In this document: positions 8,163 through 16,443 of the stretch, in pieces
Layout: each line of letters begins with the position of its first letter
Position numbering within the stretch: the first letter of the stretch is position 1
From: Thermodesulfovibrio yellowstonii
GTDB taxonomy: Bacteria > Nitrospirota > Thermodesulfovibrionia > Thermodesulfovibrionales > Dissulfurispiraceae
Assembly (NCBI GenBank): GCA_020724365.1
Contig: DYHD01000017.1
Coordinates: 3,258-36,538, forward strand
Reading direction: 5' to 3'
DNA length: 33,281 nt
Notes under the pieces: generated by a model
The model's input: only the letters and a program-made list of their open reading frames with translations
Told to the model about the DNA's origin: nothing
Databases searched by the model: none
Translations under genes and position numbers: made by a program

Positions 8163-10196
8163 ATGAAAAGATTAAGTCAGATTAAGACCCTTTCTTTAGT
8201 GCTTCTTTTTATAATAATTATTATTTCTGCCCAGCTTTATTATCTGAAATTATCCCATCTCGAAATTACCACAAGATTTATACTGATAGGCATTCTCACA
8301 ATTAATATCGCTGCACTCCTAACCCTTGTTTTTTTAGTCCTCAAAAATCTCTTTAAGCTGAATATGGAAAGAAGGAATAAAATACCAGGTTATAGATTTA
8401 GAAGCCGCCTTGTTACTATTTTTATGATACTGATATTGATACCATCAGGGCTTCTTTTTGCCGGAGCGGTCAGCCTTTCTACTGATTACATAAACCGTTT
8501 TTTTTCACTCCCTTTTAAAGATAGTATTACCAATTCAGTCGAATTGACAAGGACATTTTATGATTTTCAGAGACAGAGGGTCTTGAGTGGGGCTAAACAG
8601 TTTGTTAATGGTTATCAGATTGCATCAGATGATTTAATTTTTAAAAAAATCTACGAATTTCCGGAAAATTCTACTGATATAATCAAGGAAGCATTTGATG
8701 GAAGCGATGGTACAGAAGTCGTATCATCACCAGATGGAGATATAATCAGAGCAGCCGTGCCGTTATTAATAAATGGTGAAAGAAAAGGGGTTGTAATAGC
8801 AGAACTAAAGCTACCTAAAACTATATCTGAAAGGTCTGAAAAGTTAAGGGCTTTTCATGAAGATCTTTTAAAATTCGAATCATTCAAAATGCCTCTTGAG
8901 CTTAACTATATAATAATTCTTGGGTTTATTACTTTAATAATAATTTTTTCTGGACTATGGATTTCACTTAAGATATCTCAAGGAATAACAGAGCCTATTC
9001 AAAGCCTCGCAATAGCTACTAAAAAAGTAGCTGCTGGAGATTTGAATGTTTCAGTGGAGGCAAGAACTGATGATGAAATAAGCCTTCTCATTAATTCATT
9101 CAATCAGATGGTTAAGGATCTTAAAGATAATAAAGACTCAATTGAACAGGCATATGCTGAATCTGACAAAAGAAGATTTTTCCTTGAGACCATATTAGAA
9201 AATATTAATTCAGGGGTTGTTTTTTTCGATAATAATTTGAACATACTAACACTAAATATGGCTGCATGTTCCATCCTTAATGTTGATCAGAATGATTTTA
9301 TCGGGAAGAACTATGAAACTTTTATTTCAAGATTCAATTCATCTGATCTAAACTCTCTCGTAGAAAGCCTTAAAGGCAAAAAAATAACTAATATAAAAAA
9401 GGAAATAAGATTAGAAATAGATAACAAAAAGAAAATTCTTACAGTTTATGTTTCGGGTATTTGGGACAATCAATCCCGCAAATCTCTTGGATTGCTTGTT
9501 GTTTTTAATGATATTTCCGCGATAATTGAGGCTCAAAATTTAATTGCCAAAAGTGAACTGGCTCGCAACTTAGCCCATGAGATCAAAAACCCTCTTACAC
9601 CTATAAAGCTCTCAACAGAAAGATTAATAAAGAAATGGAGAGAAAAAAGAGAGGATTTCGATTTACACTTTGAGAAATTAACTAGTTCAATAATATCCGA
9701 GGTCGAAAGCCTTGCACAATTGGCTGATGAATTCTCAAGATATGGGAAAATGCCTGAGATAAGAAAAAGCCAAGTAAATATTATGGAATTAATTGAAGAT
9801 GTTACCACACTTTTCAGAGGATTTAAGGATATTGATATAAAGGTTTCTGCAAATGAAAATCTGCCTTATATAAATTTGGATAGGGAACAGATGAAGAGGG
9901 CGTTAATTAATATCTTGGATAACGCAGTGAAGGCAAGCGAACATCAAGGAGTTATCAAAATAGACATAATATCTGAAGTTGGTTCATTAAAAATTGAAAT
10001 TGCTGATAATGGTTCAGGCATTTGTGATTCTGAAAAGAAAAAGATTTTTCAGCCTTATTTTTCAAGGAGAAAAGACGGAATAGGACTTGGACTCGCTATA
10101 ACTGCTAAAATATTAGCTGACCATGGAGGGCAGATTTCAATTAAAGACAATTCCCCTCAAGGCACTATTTTTATTCTACATTTGCCCATTATTTAA
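8163..10196 (+). CDS. NtrY-like membrane sensor histidine kinase
   Basis: A 677-residue sensor kinase. Membrane helices lie at about 11-30, 37-61, 82-106 and 248-270, with an extra-cytoplasmic sensing region between 107 and 247. This four-helix layout is typical of NtrY. A HAMP linker (about 271-325) and a PAS domain (about 338-450, LENINSGVVFFDNNLNILTLN) follow. The HisKA region has the phospho-acceptor His472 in ARNLAHEIKNPLTP. The HATPase domain contains the N box NILDNAVKA (583-591), DNGSGI (615-620) and GIGLGLAI (639-646). All catalytic motifs are intact. It would phosphorylate the NtrX-like regulator encoded next. The start lacks a clear Shine-Dalgarno. In known systems NtrYX controls nitrogen metabolism, redox or envelope functions; the target here cannot be read from the window. 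Confidence 0.92.
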   Translation: MKRLSQIKTLSLVLLFIIIIISAQLYYLKLSHLEITTRFILIGILTINIAALLTLVFLVLKNLFKLNMERRNKIPGYRFRSRLVTIFMILILIPSGLLFAGAVSLSTDYINRFFSLPFKDSITNSVELTRTFYDFQRQRVLSGAKQFVNGYQIASDDLIFKKIYEFPENSTDIIKEAFDGSDGTEVVSSPDGDIIRAAVPLLINGERKGVVIAELKLPKTISERSEKLRAFHEDLLKFESFKMPLELNYIIILGFITLIIIFSGLWISLKISQGITEPIQSLAIATKKVAAGDLNVSVEARTDDEISLLINSFNQMVKDLKDNKDSIEQAYAESDKRRFFLETILENINSGVVFFDNNLNILTLNMAACSILNVDQNDFIGKNYETFISRFNSSDLNSLVESLKGKKITNIKKEIRLEIDNKKKILTVYVSGIWDNQSRKSLGLLVVFNDISAIIEAQNLIAKSELARNLAHEIKNPLTPIKLSTERLIKKWREKREDFDLHFEKLTSSIISEVESLAQLADEFSRYGKMPEIRKSQVNIMELIEDVTTLFRGFKDIDIKVSANENLPYINLDREQMKRALINILDNAVKASEHQGVIKIDIISEVGSLKIEIADNGSGICDSEKKKIFQPYFSRRKDGIGLGLAITAKILADHGGQISIKDNSPQGTIFILHLPII

Positions 10197-10278
10197 AACA
10201 TAATGCAAAATATCTACAATGTTTGAAAAATAGACACTATACATTTTTTTAAGGTTTTAAGAATTAAGGAGTTTTATA

Positions 10279-11649
10279 ATGCCAACAGGAATTGCGTTAA
10301 TTGTAGATGATGAAGCAGGAGTTAGAGAGAGTCTTTCGGGAATTCTTGAAGACGAGGGATATGAGATTATAACTGCATCTTCAGGGGAGGACGCTATTGA
10401 ACTGCTCAGGGAGAATTCTCCTGATATAATCTTTCTTGATGTATGGCTTCCTGGTATGGATGGGTTAGAAACATTTTTAAGGATAAGAGATATTATAGAT
10501 ATTCCAATCATTATGATATCAGGTCATGCAAATATCGAGACCGCAGTAATGGCAATTAAGCTCGGTGCTTATGACTTTCTTCAAAAACCGCTCTCTCTTG
10601 AAAAAATCGTTACTATGGCAAAAAGGGCACTTGAAGCAAGGAAACTTGTATCAGAAAATCGCTTACTTAAAACGAGTCTTAGTAAAAATTGGAGACTGGT
10701 CGGGAATTCAGATAAAGTTAAGATTTTGAACCAACAAATAGAGTTGGCAGCACAGAGCAACAGTAGGGTTCTTATCACGGGAGAGAGCGGCACAGGAAAG
10801 GAAATTATTGCAAGATTACTACATCAAAAAAGTGTAAGATTCGATTACCCCTTTATTGAAGTCAATTGTGCTGCTATACCGCAGGAACTAATAGAAAGTG
10901 AGTTGTTTGGGCATGAGAAAGGCTCATTTACTGGGGCATCCGAGAGAAAAATAGGAAAGTTCGAATTAGCTGATAAAGGTACATTATTTTTAGATGAAAT
11001 AGGCGACATGTCTCTAAAGACACAATCGAAGGTCTTAAGGATTATCGAGACACAAACATTCCAGAGGGTTGGAGGAAATAAAAACATAAGCGTAGATACT
11101 CGCATAATAGCTGCAACTAATAAAGATTTATTAGTTGAAGTGAGAAAGGGCAACTTTAGAGAGGATCTCTATTACAGACTCAATGTAATTTGCATAAAAT
11201 CACCATCTTTGAGGCAAAGATTAGATGATATACCACAATTAGTGCAATATTTTATCTCTTTAATTAGCTCTGAAAGTGGTATGAAACCGAAAGAAATTAG
11301 CCCTGAGGTTATCAAAAGATTTCAAGATCATGATTGGCAGGGCAACATAAGAGAACTTAAAAATGTAGTAGAACGTATTATGATTATGGTGACTTCAAGG
11401 ACTGTGGGTCTCAGAGACTTAGAAGCAATTGGGATATTACAATCAGGAAAGACCGTGAAAGAATATGAATACTTCTCTTACACATCCTTAAAAGAAGCAA
11501 AAGAAGCATTCGAGAGGGATTATATCATCAGAAAGCTTGATGAAAACAACTGGAATATATCAAAAACTTCAGAGGCGATAGGTACTGAAAGAAGCAATTT
11601 GCATAAAAAGATGAAAACTTACGGCATATCAGAGCAAAAGATGCACTGA
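10279..11649 (+). CDS. NtrX-like sigma-54-dependent response regulator
   Basis: A 456-residue enhancer-binding regulator. The receiver domain (1-118) has the acidic pair Asp10/Asp11, phospho-acceptor Asp54 in FLDVWLPGMDG, and Lys103 in QKP. The AAA+ domain (about 138-375) has Walker A GESGTGKE (168-175), the sigma-54 contact loop GSFTGA (215-220; GAFTGA is commoner and Ser at this site is a known variant) and Walker B LFLDEIGD (about 236-243). A Fis-type helix-turn-helix ends the protein (about 425-450, NWNISKTSEAIG). It starts with an AAGGAG Shine-Dalgarno, 82 bases after the kinase gene. It should activate sigma-54 promoters when phosphorylated by the upstream kinase. The gene converges on panD with only 22 bases between stops. 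Confidence 0.93.
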   Translation: MPTGIALIVDDEAGVRESLSGILEDEGYEIITASSGEDAIELLRENSPDIIFLDVWLPGMDGLETFLRIRDIIDIPIIMISGHANIETAVMAIKLGAYDFLQKPLSLEKIVTMAKRALEARKLVSENRLLKTSLSKNWRLVGNSDKVKILNQQIELAAQSNSRVLITGESGTGKEIIARLLHQKSVRFDYPFIEVNCAAIPQELIESELFGHEKGSFTGASERKIGKFELADKGTLFLDEIGDMSLKTQSKVLRIIETQTFQRVGGNKNISVDTRIIAATNKDLLVEVRKGNFREDLYYRLNVICIKSPSLRQRLDDIPQLVQYFISLISSESGMKPKEISPEVIKRFQDHDWQGNIRELKNVVERIMIMVTSRTVGLRDLEAIGILQSGKTVKEYEYFSYTSLKEAKEAFERDYIIRKLDENNWNISKTSEAIGTERSNLHKKMKTYGISEQKMH

Positions 11650-11671
11650 TGAAAGATTTATATAGAAAATA

Positions 11672-12022
11672 TCACAAGACTGGGTTATTTGCTTCATCCA
11701 GTTTAATTATTTTAGGAGAGAAACCCCTTAGTTGAATATCATCGAGCAAACAGTATGAAAATATTATTACCCTATCTCCAACAAGACCTTTTCGAGCAGT
11801 GGGACCATTTAAACAAATTTCTCTACCACCTGATTTGCCAGGTATAACATAAGTCTCAAAACGTTCTCCATTATTTACATTACTTATCATCACCTGTTCA
11901 AAGGGAAGGATACCTACCAGATCCATTAATTCACGATCTATAGTAATACTGCCCTCATATGCAAGATTAGACTCGGTAACCTTAGCCATATGAATCTTTG
12001 CCCTCAAGAAACTTCTATACAT
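11672..12022 (-). CDS. panD: Aspartate 1-decarboxylase (PanD)
   Basis: A pyruvoyl-dependent enzyme of 116 residues making beta-alanine from aspartate for pantothenate and CoA. The self-cleavage site is Gly24-Ser25 in YEGSITID, where Ser25 becomes the pyruvoyl group. Lys9, Arg54, Thr57 and Tyr58 sit at the positions known to matter in the E. coli enzyme, so the protein aligns residue for residue. I chose the ATG at 12022 because it is preceded by AGGAGA at good spacing and gives the family N-terminus MYRSFLRAKIH. An upstream in-frame ATG at 12097 would add 25 residues unlike the family. It lies downstream of the tRNA cluster and may share its transcript. Confidence 0.96.
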   Translation of the reverse strand: MYRSFLRAKIHMAKVTESNLAYEGSITIDRELMDLVGILPFEQVMISNVNNGERFETYVIPGKSGGREICLNGPTARKGLVGDRVIIFSYCLLDDIQLRGFSPKIIKLDEANNPVL

Positions 12023-12159
12023 ATTTTGTATCTCTCCTAAATACTTTAATATAAAAATATTGTAACAGTTTTTATTCTTTTCCAACAAGAACTTCAACTA
12101 ACCAAAAATGTAGTTGAAAACTTATAACAGGCAGGATGAAAATGAGGTGCTTTTTTAAG

Positions 12160-12233
12160 GGTGGGCGAGGGGATTCGAACCCCCAACAACTGGAGCCACA
12201 GTCCAGTGCTCTGACCATTGAACTACGCCCACC
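12160..12233 (-). tRNA. tRNA-His (anticodon GTG)
   Basis: Read on the minus strand, the acceptor GTGGGCG pairs with CGCCCAC, with an encoded G-1 opposite C73 as expected for histidine tRNA. The anticodon arm is CTGGA-CTGTGGC-TCCAG, giving GTG. The T arm is GGGGG-TTCGAAT-CCCCT (closing pair G-U). CCA is not encoded. It is the last of three tRNAs. Confidence 0.96.
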
Positions 12234-12234
12234 A

Positions 12235-12308
12235 CACGCCTGGAGAGATTCGAACTCCCGGCCCACTGCTTAGAAGGCAGTTGCTCTATCCTACTGAGCT
12301 ACAGGCGC
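12235..12308 (-). tRNA. tRNA-Arg (anticodon TCT)
   Basis: On the minus strand the acceptor GCGCCTG pairs with CAGGCGT (first pair G-U). The D arm contains AGCTCAGTAGGATAGAGC, and the anticodon arm ACTGC-CTTCTAA-GCAGT gives TCT, reading AGA/AGG. The T loop is TTCGAAT. CCA is not encoded. A single base separates it from the tRNA-His gene, so the two must be processed from one precursor. Confidence 0.96.
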
Positions 12309-12338
12309 ATTAAAACCTTTCAATTACACTCTTAATAT

Positions 12339-12416
12339 TGGTCGGGGCGAGAGGATTCGAACCTCCGGCCCCCTGCGCCCAAGGCAGGTGCGCTAACCAA
12401 GCTGCGCTACGCCCCG
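12339..12416 (-). tRNA. tRNA-Pro (anticodon TGG), with encoded CCA
   Basis: On the minus strand the acceptor CGGGGCG pairs with CGCCCCG. The anticodon arm CCTGC-CTTGGGC-GCAGG gives TGG (proline). The T arm is GGAGG-TTCGAAT-CCTCT. The discriminator A (12342) is followed by CCA at 12341-12339, so this tRNA, unlike its two neighbours, has a CCA in the DNA. It is the first gene of the Pro-Arg-His cluster. Confidence 0.96.
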
Positions 12417-12432
12417 TGTAACTTAAATTCAT

Positions 12433-12462
12433 ATAATAAAAAAGGAGAGCAACTTATGTCAA
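12433..12462 (-). promoter_or_regulatory. Sigma-70-type promoter of the tRNA cluster
   Basis: On the minus strand a perfect -35 TTGACA (12462-12457) is followed after 18 bases by TATTAT (12438-12433), one mismatch from the -10 consensus. Transcription would start near 12426, about 10 bases before mature tRNA-Pro. This short leader is normal for tRNA operons, and panD may be read from the same promoter. The remainder of the gap up to 12708 shows only AT-rich sequence and the Shine-Dalgarno of the next gene. Confidence 0.7.
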
Positions 12463-12708
12463 ATTCACTATTTTCAAAAAATTGCATTAACCATAACAAA
12501 ATGCTTTTTAATATTTTATTCTAAGATGAAAAATAACTGGATATGAAATTCAGTTATTCAGAAAAAGCATCAAAAATCAGCTATAAAAGCTCTATAATTC
12601 AATAGGTTTTTTTATTTTAATCATTCAGAAGGCAGTTATAGTTAATTTTTTAATTAATTTTCTGTCATAATAAGGGGTTAAGTTATTTCATTATAAGGGA
12701 GCTTTTAG

Positions 12709-13791
12709 ATGTTGTTTGAAGAATACAATTTGGCTGATGTTAAGCTTAAAAATAGACTTGTCCGCTCGGCAACTTATGAAAAAAGGGCTGATATAGACGG
12801 CTTTGTGACAGATTCCATTATTGAATTCTATTGTGACCTCGCAAAAGGCGGTGTTGGTTTGATTATAACAGGCAATGTGCTTGTCCATGTCTCAGGCATA
12901 TCAGTCCCTAATATGCTCTGTATTCACAATGATTACTATATAAAAAAACTTAAACTTCTAACAGATTCAGTTCATAATTATGGAGGGAAAATTTTTATAC
13001 AGCTTGTCCATGGTGGCAGGCAATGTTTTCCATCGCTTCTTGGAGGGCAGTCTCCTATAGCCCCTTCTGCAGTATATGACCCATCAACTAAGATAACCCC
13101 GCGTGAGATGTCAAATGAGGAGATTTTGGAGATTATAGATGCTTTCGTTAGTGCTGCGAGAAGATCTGTTGAGGCAGGTTTTGATGGAATTCAGATTCAC
13201 GGGGCTCATGGTTATCTTGTGAATGAATTTCTCTCACCTCATACAAACAGAAGAACTGATTATTGGGGCGGTGATGAAGAAAGAAGATTCCATTTTCTAG
13301 AAGAAATATATGAATTAATGCGAAAAGAAATAGGATATTCAGTGCCGATTATCATAAAAATGAATGCTGACGACTATGTTGATAGAGGTCTAACCCAATA
13401 TGATAGCCTTAAAATTGCTTTAAGACTTCAAAGTCTTGGGATTAATGCCATAGAGGTCAGCGGTGGTATGTATGAATCTGGCAATAAGACTGTTAGATTA
13501 AATATACTTCAGCCCGAACAGGAAGCGTATTTCAGAAGCTCTGCAGGTTTATTTAAACAAGAATTAAATATTCCTGTGATTCTGGTAGGAGGGATACGCT
13601 CAAAGACTGTTGCAGAAGATGTTTTGCATAAGAATGAAGCAGACCTAATTGCTCTTGCTCGCCCGCTTATTAGAGAGCCTGATTTACCCCTTAAATTCCA
13701 ACATGGCAAGGATAAGTCTGATTGTATATCATGTAATGGTTGCATGAGATTTTTTAAACTCGAAGTGGTGAAATGCACACAATTACAATAA
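12709..13791 (+). CDS. NADH:flavin oxidoreductase, Old Yellow Enzyme family
   Basis: A 360-residue FMN-dependent TIM-barrel reductase of the OYE / 2,4-dienoyl-CoA reductase group. Visible signatures are QLVHGGRQ (98-105), IQIHGAHGYL (161-170), LSPHTNRRTDYWGG (175-188) and the phosphate-binding GGIRSK region. The C-terminus carries CISCNGC plus a later Cys (Cys339, 342, 345, 356), reminiscent of the iron-sulfur motif of the larger dienoyl-CoA reductases but with different spacing. The C-terminal FAD/NADH module of those enzymes is absent, so it is a single-domain member. The natural substrate is unknown; an electrophilic alkene is likely. The start has AAGGGAG 8 bases upstream. Its last 19 bases overlap the next gene. 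Confidence 0.9.
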   Translation: MLFEEYNLADVKLKNRLVRSATYEKRADIDGFVTDSIIEFYCDLAKGGVGLIITGNVLVHVSGISVPNMLCIHNDYYIKKLKLLTDSVHNYGGKIFIQLVHGGRQCFPSLLGGQSPIAPSAVYDPSTKITPREMSNEEILEIIDAFVSAARRSVEAGFDGIQIHGAHGYLVNEFLSPHTNRRTDYWGGDEERRFHFLEEIYELMRKEIGYSVPIIIKMNADDYVDRGLTQYDSLKIALRLQSLGINAIEVSGGMYESGNKTVRLNILQPEQEAYFRSSAGLFKQELNIPVILVGGIRSKTVAEDVLHKNEADLIALARPLIREPDLPLKFQHGKDKSDCISCNGCMRFFKLEVVKCTQLQ

Positions 13792-15206
13792 TATTTCTTC
13801 ATTTTATAGCTTTCCTATTGCTTGTATTTACAACTCCCTCTTATGCCATCCAGATTTTAGACAAAGAAGGGGTGTGCCCTCAGGACCAGACCATCACTCA
13901 GAGTTGCGAAGAAGGTGCTAACAGCTTATCAACAACCCCAATCAACCCTGAAATTACAAAATCAAAGAACATTAAGAAGCAGGTAGATACAGTCGTTATA
14001 TATTTTTTTGAGGGCACAGGATGCCCATTTTGTGAAAAAGAGAAGATATTTCTTAATGAGATGATGTCTAAATATAAAGGACTACAGGTTAAGCAATATG
14101 AAGTATGGCATAACAGAGAAAATGCTCTTTTGATGTCAAAGATGCTGAAAGCGTATAATTTGACCCCTCAAGGCGTTCCAGTTACTTTTATAGGCGAAAG
14201 GGTTTTTATTGGCTTCTCTGAAGAGATAAAAGTAAGTATAGAAAAGGCAATAAAGGGATGTTTTGCTTCAGGATGCCTTGATCCTTATGATAAGATTAGT
14301 AGTATTATTGAAGATAAGCCTGCTATCAACCCTGAAGCTATTATTGAGGAAAAGCCAGCAATTGATAATCAACCCACTTTAAATATACCTATTTTAGGTA
14401 ATATCGAGGTATCAAATCTATCCCTTCCAGTCTTGACTTTTATAATCGCAGGGCTCGACAGCTTCAATCCATGTGCCTTTTTTGTGCTTTTTGCACTTCT
14501 CGGTCTGCTTGCCCATGCAGGCTCAAGAAAGAGGATTTTCCTGATAGGCAGTATCTTTGTATTCTTCTCGGGTTTTATTTATTTTATCTTTATGGCTGCA
14601 TGGCTTAACCTATTCATTTTTATGGGTCATGTATCAGGAATTACTACTACTGCAGGCATTATCTCCTTAATAATATCTGTTATAAATATAAAGGACTTTT
14701 TTGCTTTTAAAAAGGGGTTTTCTCTCTCTATCCCAGAAAGTGCCAAACCAGGTCTTTTTGATAGAATGAGAAGGCTAATGAGATCAACATCAACGGCATC
14801 AATACTTGTTGGAACAGTAGTCCTTGCAGTAACAGCTAATTCTTATGAAATACTTTGCACTGCAGGGTTTCCGCTTGTTTATACACGGATACTTACTTTG
14901 AATCAACTCTCCACCTCAGCTTATTATTTTTATCTCGTTTTTTATAATCTTGTCTATGTTATCCCACTTTTAACTATAGTAATCGTATTCACAGTGACAT
15001 TTGGAAAGAAAAAGCTTACAGAAAGGCAAGGAAGACTTCTTAAATTAGTATCAGGTGTAATGATGTTAGAACTTGGTGGTTTGCTGTTGATCAAACCAGA
15101 ATTACTAAATAATGTAGCAATATCCGCGAGCCTTCTTGTTAGTGCTATAATTGTAACAGCTATAGCTGCATTATTAACTAAAAAAAATGGAGGGATTAAA
15201 TCTTGA
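13773..15206 (+). CDS. Exported thioredoxin-fold protein fused to a CcdA/DsbD-like membrane domain
   Basis: A 477-residue protein. An N-terminal signal peptide (about 1-25, ending PSYA) is followed by a thioredoxin/glutaredoxin-like domain (about 72-162) with the redox motif CPFC at 84-87 and the cis-Pro loop GVPVTF (134-139). A Pro/Glu-rich linker carries two similar units (DKPAINPEA, EKPAIDNQP). The C-terminal half (about 215-470) has six or more membrane helices. It has one Cys in SFNPCAFF (Cys234) and another in EILCTAGFP (Cys362), placed like the paired cysteines of CcdA/DsbD, which carry electrons across the membrane. A role in moving reducing power to the periplasm is inferred. Extra cysteines (35, 45, 163, 168) are present. 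Its start lies inside the 3' end of the flavin reductase gene. Confidence 0.85.
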   Translation: MHTITIIFLHFIAFLLLVFTTPSYAIQILDKEGVCPQDQTITQSCEEGANSLSTTPINPEITKSKNIKKQVDTVVIYFFEGTGCPFCEKEKIFLNEMMSKYKGLQVKQYEVWHNRENALLMSKMLKAYNLTPQGVPVTFIGERVFIGFSEEIKVSIEKAIKGCFASGCLDPYDKISSIIEDKPAINPEAIIEEKPAIDNQPTLNIPILGNIEVSNLSLPVLTFIIAGLDSFNPCAFFVLFALLGLLAHAGSRKRIFLIGSIFVFFSGFIYFIFMAAWLNLFIFMGHVSGITTTAGIISLIISVINIKDFFAFKKGFSLSIPESAKPGLFDRMRRLMRSTSTASILVGTVVLAVTANSYEILCTAGFPLVYTRILTLNQLSTSAYYFYLVFYNLVYVIPLLTIVIVFTVTFGKKKLTERQGRLLKLVSGVMMLELGGLLLIKPELLNNVAISASLLVSAIIVTAIAALLTKKNGGIKS

Positions 15207-15262
15207 TGTTTTCGTATAGGTATTAAAATATAGCTGATACCTAAATTGAGAGATTTTTATAA

Positions 15263-15346
15263 CAAACCCAGCAGGACAGGCACCTGCCTATCCTAAAAAG
15301 GTGAAATGCTCGGACAGCCGGGACGGCTATCCTACCATGGTTTGGG
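15263..15346. repeat. Palindromic dispersed repeat, GGTAGGACAGGC family
   Basis: The left end (ACCCAGCAGGACAGGC) and the reverse complement of the right end (CCATGGTAGGATAGCC) form an imperfect inverted repeat. The core includes CAGCCGGGACGGCTATCCTA. The same core (GGGACGGCTATCCTAC) recurs at 24845-24860, so this is a family and not a one-off. There is no coding capacity. The rest of the 15207-15428 gap shows only AT-rich sequence. Confidence 0.6.
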
Positions 15347-15428
15347 CATCTTATCAAGCAGGAATTGCTCAATTTGAGTAATAATTAGCTGACTAAAAAA
15401 TATTATTTATGATATTGTAAGGTTTATT

Positions 15429-15905
15429 ATGAATGCAAAAATAATTTCCATCAATGTAAGCGACAGAAAGGGTGAGCCTAAAAAACCTGTTGGTGTGGCT
15501 CAAGTAATTGAAAATTATGGCATTAAAGGCGATGCCCATGCCTCCTCTGAATGGCATAGGCAAGTCAGCCTACTTGGAATTGAAAGCATTAATAAGATGC
15601 AAAGTCTTGGTATTGATGTTTCTTCAGGTGGGTTTGCTGAAAATATCACCACAGAGGGCATTGACTTATTGTCTCTTCCAATCGGCACAAGAATAAAACT
15701 CGGTGAGGGATTAAATGCTGTTATTGGAGAAGTTACCCAGATTGGAAAGGTCTGCCACGAAAGATGTGCTATATATTATAAGGCTGGTGATTGCGTGATG
15801 CCAAAAGAAGGAATATTTATAAGGATATTAAAAGGCGGCGAGATTAAAGAAGGAGATTCAATAGCCGTCTCTTATCGTATTTCTGAAGATGATATACTGG
15901 TATAA
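15429..15905 (+). CDS. MOSC domain protein
   Basis: A 158-residue stand-alone MOSC domain. Characteristic elements are the start VSDRKGEPKKPVG, GIKGDAHAS near residues 29-37, the VSLLGIESI strand, FAENITTEGIDL (about 69-80), and EVTQIGKVCHERCAIYYKAGDC with candidate sulfur-binding cysteines. MOSC domains handle sulfur on molybdenum cofactor in molybdenum cofactor sulfurases and related reductases. A stand-alone MOSC followed directly by MogA/MoaB is a recurring arrangement and supports a role in molybdopterin metabolism. The gene ends 5 bases before mogA. Confidence 0.88.
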   Translation: MNAKIISINVSDRKGEPKKPVGVAQVIENYGIKGDAHASSEWHRQVSLLGIESINKMQSLGIDVSSGGFAENITTEGIDLLSLPIGTRIKLGEGLNAVIGEVTQIGKVCHERCAIYYKAGDCVMPKEGIFIRILKGGEIKEGDSIAVSYRISEDDILV

Positions 15906-15910
15906 CAAAG

Positions 15911-16390
15911 ATGATTACAATTGCAATACTGACAATAAGCGATAAATGCTCAAGGGGTGAAAGGGAAGATAAAAGCGGTCAACTAATCTCAGAAATAGTT
16001 AAAGAGATTGGAAGGATTAAATTTTATGATATAGTCCCTGACGAGATAGACTTGATTAAACATAAACTGCTTGAATATATCGGCAATGTTGATATTATTT
16101 TGACTACTGGCGGGACCGGGCTTTCTGAAAGAGATGTAACTCCAGAGGCAACCCGAGAGATTATAGAAAAAGAAGTACCGGGAATTGCAGAAGCTATCAG
16201 GATTGAAGGATTAAAAAAGACAAGAAAATCAATATTATCAAGGGCAATTGCCGGAATAAGAGATAAAACCCTTATAATTAATTTGCCAGGCAGCCCTTCC
16301 GCAGTTAAAGAGGGACTCGAAATCATTATTGATGCTATCCCTCACGCAATTGAGAAGCTCAAAGGCGATCAAGGAGAATGTGCAAGATAA
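15911..16390 (+). CDS. MogA/MoaB-family molybdopterin adenylyltransferase
   Basis: A 159-residue protein of the MoCF-binding fold. The TTGGTG loop (65-70) and SERDVTPEAT (72-81) are the substrate-binding signature. The N-terminal ILTISDKCSRGEREDKSG and the NLPGSPSAVKE segment near the C-terminus complete the domain. MogA activates molybdopterin by adenylation before metal insertion; MoaB is close in sequence and the two cannot be separated here. The gene is five bases after the MOSC gene, so the pair is almost certainly one operon. Molybdoenzymes themselves are not in the window. Confidence 0.9.
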   Translation: MITIAILTISDKCSRGEREDKSGQLISEIVKEIGRIKFYDIVPDEIDLIKHKLLEYIGNVDIILTTGGTGLSERDVTPEATREIIEKEVPGIAEAIRIEGLKKTRKSILSRAIAGIRDKTLIINLPGSPSAVKEGLEIIIDAIPHAIEKLKGDQGECAR

Positions 16391-16443
16391 AGGCACCGGG
16401 ATCATCTTTTGCTCCTATTAAAATATATCAGGCGATAACTTAA

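Noticed and set aside
12023..12097. A 25-residue N-terminal extension of PanD
   Set aside because: The family start and the AGGAGA Shine-Dalgarno both point to the ATG at 12022.
12456..12524. A 22-codon ORF with a good-looking Shine-Dalgarno (AAAGGAGAG) on the plus strand
   Set aside because: The same bases on the minus strand form the TTGACA-18-TATTAT promoter of the tRNA cluster, which explains the sequence. The product is very short and unremarkable.
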